DNA of 64,000 nucleotides from Ketobacter sp. MCCC 1A13808 (GTDB lineage Bacteria > Pseudomonadota > Gammaproteobacteria > Pseudomonadales > Ketobacteraceae). Shown here one piece after another: positions 1 to 8,190 of the stretch. The position numbers and the translations under genes are program-made. Numbering within the stretch: position 1 is the stretch's first letter; each line of letters begins with the position of its first letter. The notes beneath the pieces were generated by a model. It had not been told where the DNA came from and did no database searches. It saw nothing but the letters and a program-made list of their open reading frames with translations. The stretch lies in assembly GCF_009746715.1 (NCBI RefSeq), contig NZ_VRKW01000011.1:101580-165579 (forward strand). Direction: 5' to 3'.

Positions 1-93
1 GAAATAGTTCTGCTATAGCATATAGGTCATTGGGTAATTTTGTTGTGATTCTTGTCACAATTTTTTGTGTTCATGTTTGGAGGGAACCAAATC

Positions 94-2691
94 ATGGGTA
101 GCACTTGGGGCAAACGGCTTTATCGTATCTGTTTCATATCTTCAACCGCAATCAGTCTGGCTATTTGGGTGCCGCAGGCTACTGCTGATATTCGTTTTCA
201 GCAGGTAGACGGGCCCTTTGCAGAGGCTGAAGCCTGGGGGGCATCCTGGGGCGATTTTAACAATGACCGTTGCCCCGACCTGTTTGTAAATCATCACCGG
301 GACGAGGCGGCTCTTTATAAAAACAACTGCGACGGTACCTTTACGGACGTTACTAAGAAAGCGGACGTCGATCTTGCCTGGTTGGAAGGCAATCGGTTTG
401 CTGACCAACACGGAGCGGCCTGGGCTGATATCGATTCGGATGGTGATCAGGATCTGTATGTTACCACCGGCTCCCTTTGGGACAGCGAATTGCTGATGAA
501 TGAAGGGGGTGTCTTGCGCAACCGAACCGCAGCGGCCTGGTTACAGGACGACCGCGAGGGCAGAATGCCGATGTGGCTCGATTACGATAATGATCGCGTG
601 CTTGATCTGTTTGTTCAAAGTCGCACCCGCAGTTGGTCGATGCAGCAGAACCCCCTGAGTAAACACTTTTTTGATAGCAGTATTGCTACGGGATTCGATA
701 TTGGTGATGCACAGGATTTCGGCATATTAATCGATCTGAACGGTGATACCAGCCTGGAATACATAGGTGTTCCCGAAGGTATCTTTCCACAGGTGGCGTA
801 CGATATGTCGACCCTGCCCTTTCGTAACATCACCGCTAACATTCCGCCCGTACCGTTGGTGGTCGATACGGCGATAGCGGACTTTAACGGCGATCAGCTC
901 AACGATATCCTGCTGGTACGGGGTCGCATTCGACGTTCCCAGTCGAAGCAGTTTGGGCCCGCACTAGTGGAAACCTGGTTCACCGCCAGCGCCGGTAGCG
1001 ACGACAAAACCATTCGCTTCAAATCACCCGGAGGAAACCTGCAAATTGATATGCACAGCTTCCTGGGCTTGGTCCGCTATCATTTCGGGGCTGGCGGCTA
1101 CCATCCAGAAGCAGAAGCCCGCCTCGACACCACGGCTTACCGCTTTAATCTGGAGGCGTCCAATCCTCTCAATTACGGAATCAAGCCACACAGCTCCACC
1201 CTTCCGGATGATCTCGGAATTTACATCGGCTACAACCCGTTGACTCAGGTTTGGGAAATCGATCTGGCCAATGGAGGCAAATATACCACCGCGTATTTTG
1301 TTATAAAAAGCTCCGCACCGGTGTCCGATTTGGAGATTGAAGGCCTGAACAATATCGACTTCCCTATCGAACCGCTTGTGCTGTTGAATACCGGTAGCGG
1401 ATTCGACGGTTATGGCAGTCCGCTGACGCCCGCCAGCCAGATCGGTGATCTCAATAACGCGGTGAGTTGCAGTGGGGCGGCTGCCGGTGATTTCGATAAC
1501 GACATGGATCAGGATGTGTATCTGGTGTGTTCCGGTGGTGTTGAAAATCTCGCCAATTTGCTCTACGAAAATCGAGGAGATGGCCGTTTTGATCTGGTTG
1601 CCGATGCCGGTGGCGCTGCCGGACCCTTAGGGTCATCGGTAACCGACGGTCACGGTCTTGTTGATAATGTGACGGTGGCTGATTTCGATGGCGACGGCAG
1701 GCTGGATATGTTCGTGACCAATGGCGTGCAACTATTCCCCGTGCGTTTCGCTTCTGCGGATCATCTGTATCGCAATACCACGCAAAATAACCATCACTGG
1801 ATCGAGCTGGACTTGGTGGGCACTCGATCCAATACCGATGGTATCGGCGCTAAAGTGTATGCAACCGCGGGCGGTGTAACCCAGCTACGGGAGCAGAATG
1901 GGGGGCATCACCGCTGGGCCCAGCATCATCAACGACTGCATTTTGGTCTGGGCACGAACCGCGCGGTCGATTTGCGCGTTGAATGGCCCAGTGGAGTGAT
2001 TGATTACCATACCGATGTAGCGACCGATCAACTGTATCGGGCGCTGGAAAACGGAGCGCTGACGGCCACCCCGCCAGGCCCGGTGGCATTCGATCCGGGG
2101 GAAAAGGGGGTTACGGATTCTGTTGATCTGTTACGCGCGATCTATTTGCCGGATGAACAGGCATTGTGGGTACGGGCGACGTCTGACCTGCATCCGGTTT
2201 CCAGTGCCATACTCACGGTGACCGCCACCACCGCCGGTAGTGATAGGGAACTTGGTACATTAAACTGGAATAGCGACCATAGCGCGTACCAAAACAAATT
2301 CATCGACGTGCTGAATCCGCCGGATTGCGTCACCGTGTCCAGCTCCGGCCACGGCTCCGATTATCTGCCGGTGGAAGGCACATACGGTTGCGCTGAATAC
2401 GATCCCCCGCCAACGCCGCCAGAAACGCTGACCGTTGAAAAAGCCTACTATTTTCAAAACGACGAACGGGTCTGGATACGGGCTGATTCAGATGCCGTGG
2501 CCGAGGGCGCTGCAATAATTGAGGCAACGTTGGTTTATGGCAGCACCGAGGTTCCACTCGGCCAGATCGGCTGGAAACCCCTGTTGGGATATTATCAGCA
2601 GCAATTCGGCGGTATTTCACCGGCCCCTGATAGCGTGCTGGTGACCAGTGCCAGTGGGGCGGTGGTCGTGACGGAATTGACAGTGGAGTAG
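94..2691 (+). CDS. Secreted FG-GAP/VCBS repeat protein with ASPIC/UnbV domain
   Basis: This is an exported beta-propeller-type protein of about 865 residues. A signal peptide is visible at the N-terminus, with likely cleavage after ATA in 'VPQATADIRF'. Several Asp-rich FG-GAP/VCBS calcium-loop motifs follow, such as 'DFNNDRCPD', 'DIDSDGDQD', 'DFDNDMDQD' and 'DFDGDGRLD'. An ASPIC/UnbV segment near residues 575-660 contains 'NHHWIELDLVGTRSNTDGIG' and 'VEWPSGVIDYH'. The last 190 residues hold two similar beta-rich units ('LLRAIYLPDEQALWVRATSD' and 'KAYYFQNDERVWIRADSD'). I chose the ATG at 94 because GGAGGG lies about 10 bases upstream; a TTG at 52 would only add residues before the signal peptide. 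FG-GAP domains generally mediate ligand or surface binding, but the substrate is unknown. The gene is convergent with the antiporter gene downstream. Confidence 0.8.
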   Translation: MGSTWGKRLYRICFISSTAISLAIWVPQATADIRFQQVDGPFAEAEAWGASWGDFNNDRCPDLFVNHHRDEAALYKNNCDGTFTDVTKKADVDLAWLEGNRFADQHGAAWADIDSDGDQDLYVTTGSLWDSELLMNEGGVLRNRTAAAWLQDDREGRMPMWLDYDNDRVLDLFVQSRTRSWSMQQNPLSKHFFDSSIATGFDIGDAQDFGILIDLNGDTSLEYIGVPEGIFPQVAYDMSTLPFRNITANIPPVPLVVDTAIADFNGDQLNDILLVRGRIRRSQSKQFGPALVETWFTASAGSDDKTIRFKSPGGNLQIDMHSFLGLVRYHFGAGGYHPEAEARLDTTAYRFNLEASNPLNYGIKPHSSTLPDDLGIYIGYNPLTQVWEIDLANGGKYTTAYFVIKSSAPVSDLEIEGLNNIDFPIEPLVLLNTGSGFDGYGSPLTPASQIGDLNNAVSCSGAAAGDFDNDMDQDVYLVCSGGVENLANLLYENRGDGRFDLVADAGGAAGPLGSSVTDGHGLVDNVTVADFDGDGRLDMFVTNGVQLFPVRFASADHLYRNTTQNNHHWIELDLVGTRSNTDGIGAKVYATAGGVTQLREQNGGHHRWAQHHQRLHFGLGTNRAVDLRVEWPSGVIDYHTDVATDQLYRALENGALTATPPGPVAFDPGEKGVTDSVDLLRAIYLPDEQALWVRATSDLHPVSSAILTVTATTAGSDRELGTLNWNSDHSAYQNKFIDVLNPPDCVTVSSSGHGSDYLPVEGTYGCAEYDPPPTPPETLTVEKAYYFQNDERVWIRADSDAVAEGAAIIEATLVYGSTEVPLGQIGWKPLLGYYQQQFGGISPAPDSVLVTSASGAVVVTELTVE

Positions 2692-2700
2692 TTATTTCTA

Positions 2701-4422
2701 TTACATGATGAGTTTGAGACCGACAGAGGTAATACGGCCGTCTTTGGTTTCCCGGACTACCAGTTCCACTTTCTCAAGCGTGACCCGGTCCCCGATCACC
2801 GGTTTCGCGTGGAATTTGCTATTGATGTATTCTTCCGCTGTTTTTTGTTCGTGAGCGGCGGGCAGTGAAAACCCGTACACCTGTGCAAGATCAAACAAAG
2901 CGGCTTCAGGCGAGATAACAAATTCCCCAAAGAACGCCATGGAGCCGGTTGTATTCGTTTTCAGTGATGGGGAAAACAGGGCACCGAAGTCCTTTGTTGA
3001 ATCGCTGGCAAGCAGCATGACCCGGTCGCCGATGGACAGTTCCAGGGATTTCTTCGATTTGATAACCACCCCCCGGCGAATAACCCCGATCAACTGAGCG
3101 CCTTCTGAAAGTGGCAAGCGAAGTGTTTGCATGCCTTCTGCCTGGCACTCCGGTATCACGTCATAAATGTGCAGAGTTTGTTCCTGCTCGGTTGGGATCG
3201 CCACTTGCAGGTGCTCCGGTTCAACGGCCAGAGGAGGCACTTCAATGCGCAGCCATCGGGCGATCGGGGCAATGGTCCAGCCTTGCAATATCAGCGAGAT
3301 CAACACCACGAAAAAAACCAGTTCAAAGAAAATTTTGGTGTGTTCCATGCCAGCCAGAGAGGGGAATAAAGCCAATATAATGGGCACCGCACCACGTAAT
3401 CCGCACCAGCTGATAAACACCTGTTCCCGCCATGGAAAATGAAACGGCAACAAAGACACCACGACGGCAAGGGGCCGCGCAACAAAAATCATCACCAGCG
3501 CGATGGCGATAGCGGGCAGGATGATTGGTGGAAGGTGGCTGGGGGTAATGAGGAGCCCCAGCATCAGAAACATGCCGATCTGGCTTAGCCAAGCCATACC
3601 ATCGTGAAAGCGGTGAATATCATTACTGTGTGGCAGTGGCGAATTCCCGACTATGACTCCAACAATATAAATGGCGAGAAAGCCACTACCGCCGATGACA
3701 TTGGTTAAACCAAATACGCTTAAGCCACCCGCCAGGGCAAACAGCGGGTAAAGGGAGGCGGGCAGGTTCAAGCCCTTGAGAAGCTTCGCCACCAGCCAGC
3801 CCCCCGCAGCGCCTAACAGCAGCCCCAGCCCCATCTGCTGGAGCAATGCGCTCAGAATGGAGAAGCCGAAATTGGATTGGCTGGATTCCAGGATTTCCAC
3901 CAGGGTGACGGTCAAAAAAATCGCCATCGGGTCGTTGGTGCCGGATTCAATTTCCAGGGTGGCACTGGTGCGTGCCTTGAGTTCGAGTCCGGCAAAGCGG
4001 AGCAGGCCGAATACCGCAGCCGCATCGGTCGATCCCACGATGGCCCCGATCAGCAACGCTTCATACCAGTGCAAGTCAAGAATCCAGTGGATGGCAATGC
4101 CGGTTAGACCCGCAGTAATGACAACCCCGACGGTGGCCAGCGACAGTGCAGGGCCCAGACTGACCCGAAAGGTTTCTTTGCGCGCGCCCAAACCTCCGTC
4201 GAAAATAATTATGGCGAGGGCCAGGCTGCCCAACAAGAACGCCAGATTAAAATCGTCGAACTGAATGCCACCCGGCCCGTTCTCCCCGGCAAGCATGCCG
4301 AGTACCAGGAATACGAGCAGAATAGGTGCCCCCAGCCGTCGTGACAGAATGCTGGCAAATACGCACAGCAGGGCCAGAATGGATCCGCCAAAAATAAACT
4401 CGCTGGTGTGTTCTATGGTCAT
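2701..4422 (-). CDS. nhaP2: K+/H+ antiporter, NhaP2/CvrA type (CPA1)
   Basis: Inner-membrane cation/proton antiporter of 573 residues, the usual NhaP2 length. Residues 1-390 form about 12-13 hydrophobic segments and include the CPA motif region 'IFDGGLGARKETF' and 'IVGSTDAAAVFGLLRFAG', with the 'GTNDPMA' stretch carrying an ion-binding Asp. A cytoplasmic TrkA-C/RCK-C domain follows (about 395-480, 'LRLPLSEGAQLIGVIRRG'), then a C-terminal domain like the CorC/HlyC transporter-associated fold. Family members exchange K+ (and other monovalent cations) for H+ and support osmotic and pH balance. The ATG at 4422 has AGGA about 5 bases upstream. It stands alone, convergent with the FG-GAP gene. Confidence 0.9.
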   Translation of the reverse strand: MTIEHTSEFIFGGSILALLCVFASILSRRLGAPILLVFLVLGMLAGENGPGGIQFDDFNLAFLLGSLALAIIIFDGGLGARKETFRVSLGPALSLATVGVVITAGLTGIAIHWILDLHWYEALLIGAIVGSTDAAAVFGLLRFAGLELKARTSATLEIESGTNDPMAIFLTVTLVEILESSQSNFGFSILSALLQQMGLGLLLGAAGGWLVAKLLKGLNLPASLYPLFALAGGLSVFGLTNVIGGSGFLAIYIVGVIVGNSPLPHSNDIHRFHDGMAWLSQIGMFLMLGLLITPSHLPPIILPAIAIALVMIFVARPLAVVVSLLPFHFPWREQVFISWCGLRGAVPIILALFPSLAGMEHTKIFFELVFFVVLISLILQGWTIAPIARWLRIEVPPLAVEPEHLQVAIPTEQEQTLHIYDVIPECQAEGMQTLRLPLSEGAQLIGVIRRGVVIKSKKSLELSIGDRVMLLASDSTKDFGALFSPSLKTNTTGSMAFFGEFVISPEAALFDLAQVYGFSLPAAHEQKTAEEYINSKFHAKPVIGDRVTLEKVELVVRETKDGRITSVGLKLIM

Positions 4423-4616
4423 GATGTCCTATGAAATTGGATTTCCGAAAAGTCGCTGTGTATTCCGACTTCTTTTTCAATATTAGTTAGTTACCACCTA
4501 TATTGTGCCATCCTATGGGGACGGTCTGATAGTTGGCAAGGAACTTTATACAAGCCGTTAGTTCTCAGGTTAGAATAGAAAGCAGGACTCTGTCCTACCA
4601 CGGACCCCGTCAAAAC

Positions 4617-5051
4617 ATGGGAATGAACGGATCAATGAAACTGAAGCGCGCAGCTATTCTAACGCTCTTGTGTTTGCTCCTGCAGCAAGCCGGTGCGGTG
4701 TTGGCAGCGGTTTCCCCGGGGTTTCCGATGGCCGACTTTCCGCAACCCATTACCCTGCAAGGGGATGAAACCACACATGCCCATGTGATGGAACACGGCG
4801 CTGCTTCTACAACCCGCCAGCATCATGGAACTGAGGCCACATTATCTTCACCTCAATCTCACGAGGAAATGGATCATGGCGAGCATTGCGACGATTGCCA
4901 GTGTTGTGGTGTATTAGGCTGTTATGTGGCAGTGCATGGGTCAGCAATGCCGGTTGTTGCAAGCGTGCTGAACACATGCATTCAGGATTACCTCACCCTC
5001 TATTCAGGTAACGTTCCCCCGCGGCTGGATCGCCCACCCTCTCTTCTTTAA
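4617..5051 (+). CDS. Small secreted Cys/His/Met-rich protein opening copper cluster 1
   Basis: About 144 residues with a clear signal peptide ('AAILTLLCLLLQQAGAVLAA'). The mature part is rich in His and Met and has a dense cysteine patch, 'HCDDCQCCGVLGC', followed by a helix and a Pro-rich end, 'PPRLDRPPSLL'. These features suggest periplasmic metal binding. I do not recognise a named family with certainty; it resembles the short DUF2946-like proteins often found at the head of copper operons. Its counterpart at 37624-37986 has the same plan. Starts at 4617, 4623 or 4635 are all possible. It is the first gene of the run leading to copA, and about 90 bases separate the two. Confidence 0.65.
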   Translation: MGMNGSMKLKRAAILTLLCLLLQQAGAVLAAVSPGFPMADFPQPITLQGDETTHAHVMEHGAASTTRQHHGTEATLSSPQSHEEMDHGEHCDDCQCCGVLGCYVAVHGSAMPVVASVLNTCIQDYLTLYSGNVPPRLDRPPSLL

Positions 5052-5143
5052 GCACAGCATCAATCCGTCTGAAATTCGGCTGGCGTCGTCACTTGGCGTC
5101 AAAACGACTGAGTTTTCATAAGTGTGCTTTCGAGGAATTCAAT

Positions 5144-6913
5144 ATGAATATGAATTTACCATCGTCGGAATGGTTAAGAAATGGGAAAGGGCTGTCGCGG
5201 CGTCAATTTGTCACGGGCGTTAGCGCCGGAGCGGCCGCATTGGGGCTGGGTTTTAATCCACTCATGGCCACTGCGGCCAAGGCGACTCCGCTTTTGCGCG
5301 GCAACCATTTTGATCTGAACATCGGTTACCAAAGCGTGAACTTTACCGGAACCGAGGGCATTGCAACTACCGTAAACGGAGCTTTGCCTGCACCCATATT
5401 GCGTTGGCAGGAAGGTGAGCGTGTTACCTTACGGGTAACCAACCAGTTAGCCCATGACAGCTCCATTCACTGGCATGGCATGATTCTGCCTTCCAATATG
5501 GACGGAGTTCCCGGTATGAGTTTTGACGGAATAAAACCGGGAGCGACGTTTGAATATCAATTCGATGTAAAGCAAAGCGGTACCTATTGGTATCACAGTC
5601 ATTCCGGTTTTCAAGAGCAAACCGGTTTATACGGTGCCATTGTGATCGACCCGAAACAGGCTGATCCGGTGAGTTACGATCGCGAGCATGTGATTGTGAT
5701 TTCCGACTGGTCTGACACTTCGCCGCATCGTATCTATAGAACACTGAAAAAAATGAGCCACTACTACAACTTCCGTGAACGTACAGCAGCGGATGTATGG
5801 CGGGATATCAAGGAAAAAGGGGTAGCGAAAACCTGGAATGAGCGGGCTATGTGGAATCGGATGCGGATGAGTGATACCGATATATCGGATGTCACCGGAT
5901 ACACCTATACCTTTTTGATGAACGGCCTGACTCCAGAGCAAAATTGGCAGGGCCAGTACAAAAAAGGAGAAAAAGTTCGGTTAAGAATAATCAACGCTGC
6001 GGCGATGACGATTTTTGACTTCCGTATTCCGGGTTTGAAGATGAAAGTGGTGGCCAGCGACGGACAGAATATTGATCCGGTAACGGTGGATGAATTTCGC
6101 ATCGGCGTGGCTGAAACCTATGATGTTGTAGTGGAACCGGAAGGCGATAATGCCTATAGCCTGTTTGCCCAGAGTATGGATCGCAGTGGATTTAGTTGCG
6201 GCACATTATCGGCAGACAGCACCATGAAAGCGGCTGTCCCCGCTATGGATGAGGCACCGGTTCTCGGTCATCAAGACATGGGCATGGCGCATCATTCCGG
6301 ACATGAGATGGGCGAAATGGACCACCATTCTGGTGATCATATGGAGCATGTAAACATAGCCAGCGCCGGTTTCGGTAGCTCAAGTTCAATCGTGCATAGT
6401 AACACCGAGTTTGGTCCTCATGTTGATATGAGAGCGTCTATGCCGGTCAGTGGTTTGCGGGATCCAGGCGTAGGTCTGCGTGACCATATGAAACGGTACG
6501 GCCGCAAGGTGTTGACCTATTACGATCTTTGCAACTATTACCCGACACAGGACAAGCGCGATCCGCAGCGGGAAATACAATTGCATTTGACCGGTAATAT
6601 GAGTCGCTATATGTGGTCTATTAACGGGACTAACTTTGCCGATGCCGAACCCTTACAACTGAAATACGGGGAGCGAATCCGGATTATTCTGGTCAACGAC
6701 ACCATGATGACGCACCCCATTCATTTGCATGGTATGTGGAGTGAGCTGGAGACTGAAGACGCAAACTATATTCCGAAAAAACACACGCTACTAGTGCAGC
6801 CTGGGTCCACAATAAGTTACCTGGTGAATGTGGATGCCAGAGGTCGCTGGGCTTATCACTGTCACTTGCTTTACCACATGCCTGGCATGATGCGTGAAGT
6901 AAACGTGGTTTAG
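5144..6913 (+). CDS. copA: Multicopper oxidase CopA, copper resistance (cluster 1)
   Basis: Periplasmic multicopper oxidase of about 589 residues of the PcoA/CopA type, thought to oxidise Cu(I) to less toxic Cu(II). A twin-arginine signal is visible ('SRRQFVTGVSAGAAALGLGF'). The copper ligand motifs are present in order: 'HWHG' and 'YHSHSG' in the first cupredoxin domain, 'HPIHLHG' and 'HCHLLYHMPGMM' in the last. A His/Met-rich insert near residues 380-420 ('MGMAHHSGHEMGEMDHHSGD') is the usual metal-binding loop of this family. The ATG at 5144 is preceded by GAGGAA; the frame extends upstream to 5093 without an obvious ribosome site. copB follows after 12 bases. A second copy lies at 58971-60866. 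Confidence 0.93.
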   Translation: MNMNLPSSEWLRNGKGLSRRQFVTGVSAGAAALGLGFNPLMATAAKATPLLRGNHFDLNIGYQSVNFTGTEGIATTVNGALPAPILRWQEGERVTLRVTNQLAHDSSIHWHGMILPSNMDGVPGMSFDGIKPGATFEYQFDVKQSGTYWYHSHSGFQEQTGLYGAIVIDPKQADPVSYDREHVIVISDWSDTSPHRIYRTLKKMSHYYNFRERTAADVWRDIKEKGVAKTWNERAMWNRMRMSDTDISDVTGYTYTFLMNGLTPEQNWQGQYKKGEKVRLRIINAAAMTIFDFRIPGLKMKVVASDGQNIDPVTVDEFRIGVAETYDVVVEPEGDNAYSLFAQSMDRSGFSCGTLSADSTMKAAVPAMDEAPVLGHQDMGMAHHSGHEMGEMDHHSGDHMEHVNIASAGFGSSSSIVHSNTEFGPHVDMRASMPVSGLRDPGVGLRDHMKRYGRKVLTYYDLCNYYPTQDKRDPQREIQLHLTGNMSRYMWSINGTNFADAEPLQLKYGERIRIILVNDTMMTHPIHLHGMWSELETEDANYIPKKHTLLVQPGSTISYLVNVDARGRWAYHCHLLYHMPGMMREVNVV

Positions 6914-6925
6914 GGGGGAGTGACA

Positions 6926-7621
6926 ATGAAATACACAGTCCTGTTTATGGTACTTTTTTTGTCGGCCACCGTCGGCGCTCATGAATCAGATGACCCTTTC
7001 ATTACCACGGTCAGAGTTTCCCAATTTGAAATAAGAGAGGCAGATAATGAAAACCCACTGATCTTGGAAGGCGACGTCTGGGTCGGTTACGATCTGCATA
7101 AATTCGGTATTAAAGTGGATCTGGAACAGCCGGATGAAGCGCTGGAACACGTCGAACTACAGGCTCTTTATAGTCGCGCTATTTCACCGTATTGGAATTT
7201 GCAGATGGGCTATCGCGTTGATGTTGAACCCGCACCGGATCAAGATTGGTTCGTGCTGGGTTTGCAGGGATTGGCGCCGTATCTTTTCGAATTGGAGGCG
7301 AGCTTGTTTGTAGGCGATGAAAACAGGATCGGCTTGAGAATGAATGCAGAATATGAATTACTGTTAACACAGCAATGGATTTTGAGCCCGGAACTGGAAA
7401 TGAATTTCTACGGGCAGAATGACCCGCCTTTGGAAACTGGATCGGGACTTTCAGATGCCGAGATCGGGTTGCGATTGAGATATGAAATTCGCCGTGAATT
7501 TGCACCTTATTTAGGCATTAGCAGTAAAAAATGGTTTGGCAACGCTGCAAATTATCGGCGAGACGGCGCTGAAAAAACAACAGCTACAGAGTGGTTGATT
7601 GGTGTTAAAGCCTGGTATTAA
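6926..7621 (+). CDS. copB: Outer-membrane copper resistance protein CopB (cluster 1)
   Basis: About 231 residues with a short signal peptide ('YTVLFMVLFLSATVGAHE'), followed by alternating hydrophobic beta-strands of the CopB/PcoB barrel family. Conserved stretches are seen: 'WVGYDLHKFGIK', 'LQGLAPYLFELEASLFVGD', 'YELLLTQQWILSPELEMNFYG' and 'FAPYLGISSKKWFG'. It ends in WY, as expected for a barrel strand. CopB proteins often have a long Met/His-rich N-terminus; this one lacks it, so it is a short form compared with the 285-residue copy at 58117-58974. The ATG at 6926 was preferred to the GTG at 6920 because a GGGGGGAG site ends right at 6920. It is probably co-transcribed with copA. Confidence 0.9.
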   Translation: MKYTVLFMVLFLSATVGAHESDDPFITTVRVSQFEIREADNENPLILEGDVWVGYDLHKFGIKVDLEQPDEALEHVELQALYSRAISPYWNLQMGYRVDVEPAPDQDWFVLGLQGLAPYLFELEASLFVGDENRIGLRMNAEYELLLTQQWILSPELEMNFYGQNDPPLETGSGLSDAEIGLRLRYEIRREFAPYLGISSKKWFGNAANYRRDGAEKTTATEWLIGVKAWY

Positions 7622-7653
7622 ATTAAAGACGATCTTTGATCAGGAAACTCAAT

Positions 7654-8175
7654 ATGAAAAATTCAATTGTGAAAAAGCGATATAAAACCCTATCTGAAAG
7701 ATGGATATCGCTTGCGATAGTGTTGTTTGCGCTGGCCGCGTGCTCGGAGAAAGAAGTTCCGGACACGGTTGCCAATTCACTGGAACTGGACGTGTACAAA
7801 TCCGAGACCTGTGGATGTTGCGGTGCCTGGATTGAACATCTGGAAGCCCATGGCGCTAAGGTAAGTGTTCATCATCCGCAGGATCTTTCTGCAATTAAGG
7901 CGCAGTTCGGTGTAGGCAATTTGTATGAATCCTGCCATACGGGTGTGTCAAAGCAAGGTTACGTGTTTGAAGGGCATATACCGGCAAAATACATTCAACA
8001 GTTTTTAGCACAACCTCCGGCAAATGCCTTGGGGTTGTCTGTACCGGGAATGCCTTTGGGCAGTCCGGGTATGGAGATGAACGATCGCTTCCAGCCCTAT
8101 GAAATTGTGTTGATGAAAAAAGACGGCACTTACTCAACGTACGCCAAAATAGAATCGATGGAAGACCAGTATTAA
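7654..8175 (+). CDS. DUF411 metal-binding lipoprotein (cluster 1)
   Basis: About 173 residues. The N-terminus has a lipoprotein signal ending 'FALAAC', so the mature protein should be anchored in a membrane facing the periplasm. The DUF411 body has its hallmark cysteines 'KSETCGCCGAWIEHL' and 'ESCHTG', plus 'GYVFEGHIPAKYIQQFL' and 'GLSVPGMPLGSPGMEM'. DUF411 proteins are recurrent members of copper and silver resistance loci and are thought to bind metal. The ATG at 7654 has CAGGA upstream. It sits between copB and the Cu+ ATPase gene. A close paralogue is at 38121-38621. Confidence 0.88.
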   Translation: MKNSIVKKRYKTLSERWISLAIVLFALAACSEKEVPDTVANSLELDVYKSETCGCCGAWIEHLEAHGAKVSVHHPQDLSAIKAQFGVGNLYESCHTGVSKQGYVFEGHIPAKYIQQFLAQPPANALGLSVPGMPLGSPGMEMNDRFQPYEIVLMKKDGTYSTYAKIESMEDQY

Positions 8176-8190
8176 ACTCAGGGTAAGCCA

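Noticed and set aside
3776..4264. 162-codon frame antisense to the K+/H+ antiporter gene
   Set aside because: Shadow of a conserved membrane protein gene; no motif.
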